From Achromobacter xylosoxidans (lineage in GTDB: Bacteria > Pseudomonadota > Gammaproteobacteria > Burkholderiales > Burkholderiaceae_B), in NCBI RefSeq assembly GCF_014490035.1, contig NZ_CP061008.1, positions 1,178,001 to 1,242,000 of the forward strand: a stretch of 64,000 bases of DNA, read 5' to 3'. Made by a program: the position numbers and the translations under genes. A model generated the notes under the pieces. It was not told the origin of the DNA. It ran no database searches and saw only the letters and a list, made by a program, of their open reading frames with translations. Shown here piece after piece: positions 1 to 5,900 of the stretch; the stretch's first letter is position 1, and the number at the start of each line of letters is the position of its first letter.

Positions 1-166
1 CGCCGTCGTAGCGCTCCAGGCCGTTGATGCAGCGCAGGAGCGTGGACTTGCCGGAGCCCGACGGCCCGATCAGGCAGACCACTTCGCCCTGCTGGATTTC
101 GGCGTCGATGCCTTCCAGCACGCGGTGGGCGCCGAACGACTTGCTGAGGTTTTCGATCTTGATCAT
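1..166 (-). CDS. Amino-acid ABC transporter ATP-binding protein (N-terminal part, cut by window start)
   Basis: Only the first 55 or so codons lie in the window. The translation begins [20 protein letters not shown] and contains the Walker A motif GPSGSGKST at residues 34-42, with an upstream aromatic residue (F11) in the usual A-loop position. This is the cytoplasmic ATPase that would power the importer encoded by the next two genes. Its ATG overlaps the permease stop codon in an ATGA arrangement, which points to translational coupling in the order binding protein, permease, ATPase. Signature motif and Walker B lie outside the window. Confidence 0.93.
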   Translation of the reverse strand, partial: MIKIENLSKSFGAHRVLEGIDAEIQQGEVVCLIGPSGSGKSTLLRCINGLERYDG

Positions 167-822
167 TGGCGGCGCCCCAGTCGGCGTTCAAGTTTGCCGA
201 TGAAGTACATCATGGGCAGGCTCATGGCCAGGTACATGAGGGCGACCAGCGTGAAGATGGTGGCGCTCTTGAAGGTGGAGGATGCGATCAGCTTGCTCTG
301 CATGGACAGCTCGACCACCGTGATGACGGCCGTCTGCGAGGAGTCCTTGAGCATCATGACCACGTTGTTGCCATATGGCGGCAGCGCGACCTTGAAGGCC
401 TGCGGCAGCACCACGCGGCGCATCAGCTTGGCGCGCGACATGCCCAGCGACTGGGCTGCCTCGAACTGGCCGGGATCGACCGCGTCGATACCCGAGCGGA
501 ACACCTCCGACATATACGAGGAGTACGCGATGCCCAGGCCCAGCGCGCCTGCCTGGAAGGCGGTCAGGCTGATGCCGATCTCCGGCAGCACGAAGTACAT
601 GTAGAAGAGCACGACGATGATGGGAACGCCGCGGATGATGTTGGTGAGGATGCGGCTGGCGTGCGACAGCGGCGCCACGCCGCTGACCCGCAGCAGGGCC
701 CAGAACAGACCGAGCGCCGTGGCGATGACCAGCGCCGCCGCAGTGATGGCGATGGTCGTCAGCACCCCCTGCATCAGCACCGGGAAGAACTCCGCGGCGT
801 CACTGAAAAATGACTGGAACAT
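163..822 (-). CDS. Polar amino-acid ABC transporter permease (HisM/GlnP family)
   Basis: The 219-residue inner-membrane protein has about five hydrophobic segments. A typical cytoplasmic EAA loop ([20 protein letters not shown], residues 121-140) is where the ATPase docks. Length and the N-terminal pattern fit the HisMQ/GlnP family of permeases for polar amino acids, which usually work as homodimers when only one permease gene is present, as here. The gene lies 54 bp downstream of the binding-protein gene and overlaps the ATPase gene by 4 bp. The exact amino acid cannot be read from sequence; glutamate/glutamine, cystine or a basic amino acid are all possible. Confidence 0.93.
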   Translation of the reverse strand: MFQSFFSDAAEFFPVLMQGVLTTIAITAAALVIATALGLFWALLRVSGVAPLSHASRILTNIIRGVPIIVVLFYMYFVLPEIGISLTAFQAGALGLGIAYSSYMSEVFRSGIDAVDPGQFEAAQSLGMSRAKLMRRVVLPQAFKVALPPYGNNVVMMLKDSSQTAVITVVELSMQSKLIASSTFKSATIFTLVALMYLAMSLPMMYFIGKLERRLGRRQ

Positions 823-876
823 CTTGGATACCTGTTAGGCGGCGCGCCGCGGCGGATCGGGCCGCGGCGCTCGGGA

Positions 877-1632
877 TCAGGGCGTGACGCCCCACTTCTT
901 CATGATGGCGGCGAGGGTGCCGTCCTGGCGCAGCGCATCGATGGCCGCATTGAGCTGCTTGACGCGTTCGGCGTCGCCCTTACGCACGGCCAGTGCGATG
1001 TTGGTGGGCATGGCCGGCTGATAGCTGTCGACGTAGCGCACGTTGCGCACGCCCTGGGTGCGTACCTGGTAGGAGATCACCGGCCCGTCGCCGAAGGCCG
1101 CGTCCAGGCGTCCCAGCGCCACGTCGCGCACCAGGTCGGACATGGTTTCGTACATCTTGATTTCCTTGAGGCCGGGCGCGGCCTTCAGCGGCTCGACATA
1201 GAGCGTGCCGATCTGCACGCCGACGGTCTTGCCCTTCAGGTCGGCGATGCTCTTGTAGTCGCTCTTGTCCTTCTCCGGCACGATCAGGGCCTCGCCGTAC
1301 TCCACCACCAGCTGCGTGAAATCCACCACTTCGGCGCGCTGCGGCGTCTTGGCGAAGGCCGAGGCGATGATGTCGATCTTATTGGTCTGCAGGGCAGGCA
1401 CCAGCGAGGCGAACGGAATCGGCATCACTTCCGCCGTAAAGCCGGCCTGCTTGCCCACGGCGTGGGCGATGTCGATCATCACGCCTTGCAGGGTATTGGT
1501 CTTCGGGTCCAGGAAGTTGAACGGCACCGCGGTGGGCGTGGCGCCTACCTTGACGGTCTGGGCGTGCGCGCCCGACAGCGCGGCGGCGCACAGCGCCGTC
1601 GCCAACAACGTTTTCAACACTTTGTGCAGCAT
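877..1632 (-). CDS. Amino-acid ABC transporter substrate-binding protein
   Basis: This 251-residue periplasmic protein is the ligand-binding part of the importer. A signal peptide (KVLKTLLATALCAAALSGAHA) ends in AHA at residues 22-24, a good signal peptidase I site. The mature part is a standard SBP_bac_3 fold: TPTAVPFNF near the start, then DIIASAFAKTPQRAEVVDFT, where the arginine and aspartate normally hold the amino-acid carboxylate and amino groups. It is the first gene of the leftward operon and is transcribed divergently from an IclR regulator, which is therefore the likely local controller. Confidence 0.93.
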   Translation of the reverse strand: MLHKVLKTLLATALCAAALSGAHAQTVKVGATPTAVPFNFLDPKTNTLQGVMIDIAHAVGKQAGFTAEVMPIPFASLVPALQTNKIDIIASAFAKTPQRAEVVDFTQLVVEYGEALIVPEKDKSDYKSIADLKGKTVGVQIGTLYVEPLKAAPGLKEIKMYETMSDLVRDVALGRLDAAFGDGPVISYQVRTQGVRNVRYVDSYQPAMPTNIALAVRKGDAERVKQLNAAIDALRQDGTLAAIMKKWGVTP

Positions 1633-1958
1633 CGGAATCCCCTTGGAAGCTGGAATCGCGCGCCTGCACGGTGTATCGGACGTCCGATTTCGTCCTTGTC
1701 AGGTGCGCATTATCGTATCGAATAGCGATAAGCATATATCGCATGTAGATTTTATAATCTGGCCAAGGAAAGACTGTCAATCAACTCCGGTTTCGGCTAA
1801 GCGCTTTTTATTTAAGGGTTTTCCCGGGATTACCTGCTGCGGTAAAGGTAGAATATGTCAAAAGAACCGCGGCTTTTTCTTGCATTCATTTGAATTGGAA
1901 TGCAATCTCTGCCTATCGAACACTAATAGACTGGCGGCCTGCGCCGCCCAGCCCAGCC
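1633..1958. other. Divergent intergenic region between ABC importer and IclR gene
   Basis: No gene is supported here. The stretch is clearly AT-richer than its surroundings between about 1700 and 1900. It holds a TATAAT hexamer on the + strand at 1753-1758, a possible -10 box for the regulator although I see no good -35 at the right distance, and the inverted repeat listed separately. An in-frame upstream start for the regulator at 1890 exists but is not favoured. Confidence 0.5.
1725..1742. promoter_or_regulatory. Candidate IclR operator (inverted repeat)
   Basis: GCGATA at 1725-1730 and TATCGC at 1737-1742 form a perfect 6-bp inverted repeat with a 6-bp spacer (AGCATA). It sits in the AT-rich divergent region just upstream of a TATAAT hexamer. 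IclR proteins bind short palindromes in divergent promoters, so this is a reasonable operator. The link is by position only. Confidence 0.45.
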
Positions 1959-2816
1959 ATGAATCCGGAATCCTCCACGCTGTACGTCCAATCGCTGGCC
2001 ACCGGCATCGCCGTGCTCGATGCGTTTGACGCCGAACACACCTCCATGAGCCTGCCGGACATTGCCGCGGCGGCGGGCATCACCCGCAGCGCCGCGCAGC
2101 GTTTCGCGTTCACGCTGGAAGCGCTGGGGTTGCTCAACAAGGACCCTGTCAGCAAGCGTTATTCACTGTCGTCGCGCACGCTGGACGCAGGTTGCCGCTA
2201 CCTGGAATCGCATCCGCTGCTGGACCGCGCCAATCCCTTCCTGCTGGAACTCAACCGCAATGCCGGAGAAACCGTGAACCTGGCGGAGCCGGCCGGGCAG
2301 GACATGATCTATATCGGCCGCTTTCCCAGCCCTTTGCGGCTATTGGTGCACATGCCCGTGGGCCGGCGTATCCCCATGTACTGTTCCTCGACCGGGCGCG
2401 TGTACCTCGCCGGCATGAGCGACGAGCAGGCTCTCGAGGCCCTGGAGGCCAGCGAGCGCGTGAAGTACACGGCCAACACGCTGACCGACCTGGACGAGCT
2501 GATGGCGCAGATCCGTTTGTCGCGCGAGCAGGGTTATGCCTGCTGCAAAGAGGAGTACTACCGCGGGGATCTGGCGCTGGCGGTGCCGGTCTACGACCTG
2601 AACCAGCGCGTGGTGGCGGGCCTGCAGTTGTCCGTGTCGGCGGCCAAGTGGACGGTCAAGCGCGCGGTGTCGCGCTTTGTCCCGATGATGCTGGAAACCG
2701 CCCGGCAGATTTCCACGTCGCCGCCCACGCCTCGCGCGCTGACGGCGTTTGGCGGCGGCGCCGCGCGCGATCTGCACGCCGAGCCGCCAGGGCGCGCCAG
2801 CGGGCGCAAGGCTTAG
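1959..2816 (+). CDS. IclR family transcriptional regulator
   Basis: From ATG 1959 the product (MNPESSTLYVQSLATGIAVL) has 285 residues, close to the family norm. An N-terminal winged helix-turn-helix includes MSLPDIAAAAGITRSAAQRF (about residues 28-47). A C-terminal IclR effector domain carries GRRIPMYCSSTGRVYLAGM and the late REQGYACCKEEYYRGDLALAVPV motif typical of ligand-binding IclR domains. An in-frame start 69 bp upstream would add residues unlike the family; neither start has a clear Shine-Dalgarno site. It faces the amino-acid importer across about 330 bp and probably controls it and itself. Confidence 0.9.
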   Translation: MNPESSTLYVQSLATGIAVLDAFDAEHTSMSLPDIAAAAGITRSAAQRFAFTLEALGLLNKDPVSKRYSLSSRTLDAGCRYLESHPLLDRANPFLLELNRNAGETVNLAEPAGQDMIYIGRFPSPLRLLVHMPVGRRIPMYCSSTGRVYLAGMSDEQALEALEASERVKYTANTLTDLDELMAQIRLSREQGYACCKEEYYRGDLALAVPVYDLNQRVVAGLQLSVSAAKWTVKRAVSRFVPMMLETARQISTSPPTPRALTAFGGGAARDLHAEPPGRASGRKA

Positions 2817-2841
2817 GGCTGGCGGCCAGGCAGCGGCGCCT

Positions 2842-3381
2842 TCAGGCCGCCTGCGGCGCTTTTTCGCCCGGCTCGCCGCGGCGGCCGGGCTTGCCGTACA
2901 GCAGGCGCGCGCACAGGAATGCGCTGAGCGCGCCGGGCGCCGCGCCGATGGTCAAGGGGAAGCCGAGTTCTTCCTGCCATGGCCTGCCCTGGGAGATAAA
3001 GCCCACCAGGAAAACGAAGCCGTAGACGGCGCCGACCAGCCCCATTGCGGCATAGGCGCGCCAGGACGGATGCGCCGGCCGCAACGCGCCGGCCACGATG
3101 CCGCACAGCAGGGCGGGCACGAAGCCAAAGATGTAGAACCAGGGCAGGGCATAGACCAGCATGAGCAGGTTCTCGGGATCCCGGGTCGCGGCCGTCAGCG
3201 CGATGATGACGGCTGCGCCGCCAATGGGCGGCGCGGCCACGCCGTAGAGCGCGCCGCCCGCGACCAGGTCGCTGCCCAGGCGCCGGCCGGCGGTGTCCAT
3301 CGCGCGTTGCCGCTTGCGGCGGTAAGCGATGGCGGCGAGAGCGCCTAGAAGCAGAATGCCGGCCGAGATATATGGGGTCAT
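2842..3381 (-). CDS. Hypothetical multi-pass membrane protein
   Basis: The 179-residue product starts MTPYISAGILLLGALAAIAY and has four or five hydrophobic segments: residues about 5-21, 45-63, 75-97, 110-130 and 140-160. A basic stretch (RRKRQR) follows the first segment, consistent with a cytoplasmic loop. The C-terminal tail is charged and proline/glycine-rich. I do not recognise a family. It ends close to the end of the IclR gene, with which it converges, and the 160 bp between it and the sheath operon hold nothing I can identify. A longer frame to 3450 exists but lacks membrane-protein character. Confidence 0.7.
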   Translation of the reverse strand: MTPYISAGILLLGALAAIAYRRKRQRAMDTAGRRLGSDLVAGGALYGVAAPPIGGAAVIIALTAATRDPENLLMLVYALPWFYIFGFVPALLCGIVAGALRPAHPSWRAYAAMGLVGAVYGFVFLVGFISQGRPWQEELGFPLTIGAAPGALSAFLCARLLYGKPGRRGEPGEKAPQAA

Positions 3382-3541
3382 CGCGTCATGCAGAATGTGG
3401 GCGGGAGAGGCATGGCCGGCTTGCCGCTGGGACGCGGCAAGCCGGCGCAACAGGCCTGATGATACCGTGGCGGCCGGCCCGGTTTTCCTGCACGCGCCGC
3501 GCCCGCACCGGACGCAGCGCCATCCTGCAGCGGCGCGGCGC

Positions 3542-3748
3542 TCAAGTCTGGTCGTTGTCGGCGCGCGCGTCGGCGCTGCCGTTCAGCGAGCTGGCCAGCG
3601 CGGGGGCTGTTTCGTCCGCCTGGCGCTGTTGCTCCGTGCGCCGCATCAGCCGCTTGCTCACCATGGCGGCGACGAAGGCATTGCGTTGGGCCGCGTCGTA
3701 ACCAGGGTGGCTGAGTTCGCGTACGTATTCGTTGATCACGGGTTTCAT
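3542..3748 (-). CDS. Small protein of the sheath-ATPase operon, unknown function
   Basis: This 68-residue protein begins MKPVINEYVRELSHPGYDAA. Its first half is predicted helical and ends in a basic patch (SKRLMRRTEQQRQ). The second half is polar, alanine-rich and probably disordered. Its ATG overlaps the stop codon of the degenerate AAA ATPase (ATGA), exactly as the ATPase start overlaps the sheath stop, so all three are made from one message. I know no family for it. By position it could be an accessory or adaptor of the sheath/ATPase pair. There is no signal peptide and no transmembrane segment. Confidence 0.68.
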   Translation of the reverse strand: MKPVINEYVRELSHPGYDAAQRNAFVAAMVSKRLMRRTEQQRQADETAPALASSLNGSADARADNDQT

Positions 3749-4326
3749 GGATGTTCTCTCGTCTTGAGGCCAGGCAGGGGCCGGGCGTGTGGGCTTGGGT
3801 CGGCGCGGACGGCTTGCAGCAGGCGCGCCATGGTGACTTCGGCGCCGGTGTCGGCGGTAGGGAACGCGCGGCTCCAGCGGCGCGCGCGCTGATCCGGCGC
3901 GGCGGCCGGAAACTGGACCACAAGGCGCAGCCGCCTCAGGAATGCGCTGTCCAGGTTGGACTTCATGCTGGCGGCCCGCGACGCCAGGCCGCGGTACGAC
4001 TGCATGGGTTGCAGCAGGTAGCTGACCTCGATATTGGCGTAGCGGTCATGGCTGTCCTTGACGTTCGTGCGCTTGCCGAAGAGGGCGTCGGCTTCGTCGA
4101 AGAACAGGACCGCGCCGCGCTGCTCGACCGACTCGAACAGGCGGTTCAGGTTTTCCTCGGTTTCGGCGATGTATTTGCTGACGATCCTGGACAGGTCGAT
4201 GCGATGCAGAGCCAGTCCCGTCTCGCGCGCCAGTTCCCCGGCAGCCTCGAGCGCCTGCGCCCGCGGGCTGTGCTGGGCGCCGGTGTCCCAAAACGCGAGG
4301 ATGCGCGGTTCCGCGAGCGGGTTCAT
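3745..4326 (-). CDS. Degenerate AAA+ ATPase of contractile-injection-system type (Walker A lost)
   Basis: The 193-residue product contains the core of the AAA+ protein found beside tail sheaths in extracellular contractile injection systems (Afp15 type). Residues 44-64 (RIDLSRIVSKYIAETEENLN and following), Walker B AVLFFDEADALFGKR (72-86), HDRYANIEVSYLLQ (93-106) and the paired arginines in DSAFLRRLRLVVQF (126-139) are all clear. Two catalytic parts are not: the P-loop region (residues about 19-26, HSPRAQAL) has no GxxxxGK[ST], and the sensor-1 Ala-Thr-Asn is Ala-Ala-Ser (118-120). The large N-terminal region of family members is absent. The frame is nevertheless intact and coupled by ATGA overlaps on both sides. 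It is either a pseudo-ATPase or a decaying remnant. Confidence 0.82.
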   Translation of the reverse strand: MNPLAEPRILAFWDTGAQHSPRAQALEAAGELARETGLALHRIDLSRIVSKYIAETEENLNRLFESVEQRGAVLFFDEADALFGKRTNVKDSHDRYANIEVSYLLQPMQSYRGLASRAASMKSNLDSAFLRRLRLVVQFPAAAPDQRARRWSRAFPTADTGAEVTMARLLQAVRADPSPHARPLPGLKTREHP

Positions 4327-5501
4327 GGCGGATTTCCTTCCATTTGTCCGGCTCGTTGCTGGACCCGGATGACCACGAATTCGGCCGGCTTGAGCGGAGC
4401 GAATCCCACCAGGATGTTGACCACGCCGCGATCCCTGTCCTGTTGCGTGGTGGTTTCGCCATCGCACTTGACCAGATAGGCATCGCGCGGCGTGCCGCCC
4501 TGGAAGGCGCCCTGGCGGAACAGCGCATTCATGAAGGCGCTGACGTTCATCCTGATCTGCGCCCAGAGCGGCTCGTCGTTGGACTCGAACGCGGCCCACT
4601 GCGTGCCGCGCAAGAGCGATTGTTCCAGGTGGAGCGCCAGGCGGCGCACCGGCACGTACTTGTATTCCGAGGCGAAATGGTCCGTGCCTTGAAGGGTCCG
4701 CGCGCCCCAGCAGACCGCGCCGCGTCCGGCAAAGGTGCGCAGGCAATTGACGCCCAGGGTATTCAGGTTGCGGCTCTCGTCGTCGCTCACTGCGGCGGCC
4801 AGCGACAGGACGCCAGCGAGGCCCGCGTCGATGCCGGCTGGCGCTTTCCAGACGCCGCGGTCGCCGTCGGTGCGCGCATACAGGCCCGCGATCGTGCCGC
4901 AAGGCGCGGTCAGGCGCGGCAGGCCGTTCTTCAGCGGGTCGGCCGCCCGGGTCCAGGGGAAATACAGCGCGGCATGATCGGATCTGGGCAGCGCCGCACC
5001 CATGACCGCGGCCGCCATGGAAGCCGCGTCGGCCGCCGCGGGCGGCGCATCGATGATCATGAAGGCGTGCCGCTCTTTGCAGTAGCACACGGCATCGGCC
5101 AGCACGATGCTGTGCGTGATGCCGGGCAGGCATAGCAGGTTGAAGGAATCGACATCGTCCAGCGCGTAGAGGCCCCGGCGCTGCGCGCGCTGGCTGATGA
5201 AAGTGGCATGCGCGTCCAGCGGATCGTTCCGCGCGGGTTGCGCCACGCGCACGACCCAGGCTCTGGCCCCGCCGTTCAGGAAGAACTGAAGCACCGCGTA
5301 GCCGAGTTCGCAGCCTTCGGCCAGCCCACCGAACTCGCGTTCGTAGTCGGCAAAGTCCTGGATGTGGACCGGCTGGTTGAGCGGTCCGCGCATGGCCGTC
5401 CCCAGGAAAGCGGCAACCGAGGTCGGCGCGCCGGCAATGGTGCGCACGCCTGCGGGAATTTCCTGGACATACACCCCGGGATGCGTCAGGGCAGGGACCA
5501 T
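4323..5501 (-). CDS. Phage tail sheath family protein (contractile injection system type)
   Basis: The 392-residue protein starts MVPALTHPGVYVQEIPAGVR, the hallmark N-terminus of tail sheath proteins of contractile phages and extracellular injection systems, followed by TSVAAFLGTAMRGPLNQP and ARAWVVRV. The C-terminal domain is equally typical: RRLALHLEQSLLRGTQWAAF (about 293-312), WAQIRMNVSAFMNALFRQGA and a final VNILVGFAPLKPAEFVVIRV strand, the part that forms the inter-subunit handshake. Length fits the short PVC/Afp sheaths. AAGGAG lies 7 nt before the ATG. No tube, baseplate, spike or terminator gene is nearby, so this is an isolated sheath, not a full particle operon. Confidence 0.92.
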   Translation of the reverse strand: MVPALTHPGVYVQEIPAGVRTIAGAPTSVAAFLGTAMRGPLNQPVHIQDFADYEREFGGLAEGCELGYAVLQFFLNGGARAWVVRVAQPARNDPLDAHATFISQRAQRRGLYALDDVDSFNLLCLPGITHSIVLADAVCYCKERHAFMIIDAPPAAADAASMAAAVMGAALPRSDHAALYFPWTRAADPLKNGLPRLTAPCGTIAGLYARTDGDRGVWKAPAGIDAGLAGVLSLAAAVSDDESRNLNTLGVNCLRTFAGRGAVCWGARTLQGTDHFASEYKYVPVRRLALHLEQSLLRGTQWAAFESNDEPLWAQIRMNVSAFMNALFRQGAFQGGTPRDAYLVKCDGETTTQQDRDRGVVNILVGFAPLKPAEFVVIRVQQRAGQMEGNPP

Positions 5502-5900
5502 GAACTGCTCCTTTCCACGGCGACTTGATGGCGTGAACTTGCAGCAGGAGAGTCTTCGCGGGACGGCCGAAGCGCCGCGGACAGAGAGCCGGGCGGGGGC
5601 GCGACACGCCGTAGCGCGCGGGCGTTTGGCGGGCGTTGCGCCGCGCTTCTAGTTGGATTGCAGCGGAAAGGCTATCGGGCAAAAGTAGCAGCCCTGGTGA
5701 GATGTTTTATAGAAGGTCTGATAAAAGCGGGCAATAGCTTTTCAGCGGTGTTAACGTTCTGTTGCTTATTCAGAAGCCGGCCCTTGCAGGACGCCTTGCA
5801 GAGAGGCCGGCCGAGGCTTGGCCCGTAGCGGCGGCGCTGCGGGAAATCAGAGTGGCCGAAGGCCGGAATGGCGGTCGCGGCCCTCAACGAGGAGCGCGAG
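5502..5900. other. Divergent intergenic region upstream of the sheath operon
   Basis: About 400 bp separate the sheath start from the secreted-protein start. The half nearest the sheath (5502-5650) is GC-rich, with no stop in one leftward frame, but that frame has no recognisable protein. The middle (5690-5770) is AT-rich and holds the promoter listed separately. The rest shows nothing I can name. No attachment site, direct repeat or tRNA remnant is visible. Confidence 0.5.
5706..5734 (-). promoter_or_regulatory. Predicted sigma-70 promoter for the sheath-ATPase operon
   Basis: Read on the minus strand, TTGCCC (at 5734-5729, four of six matches to TTGACA) is followed after exactly 17 bp by TATAAA (5711-5706, five of six). 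It points at the sheath gene and would give an untranslated leader of nearly 200 nt. This is the best-looking promoter in the gap. It is a sequence prediction only. Confidence 0.5.

Noticed and set aside
3542..5501. Interpretation of the sheath operon as part of a prophage
   Set aside because: No integrase, capsid, terminase, lysis, tube or baseplate genes and no attachment repeats are visible on either side; the sheath and ATPase are of the injection-system type.
3745..5682. A 645-codon open frame running through the whole sheath gene into the ATPase
   Set aside because: Only its last 193 codons make recognisable protein; the rest is Arg/Pro/Ala-rich out-of-frame translation of the sheath gene, caused by high GC. 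The ATPase is started at 4326.
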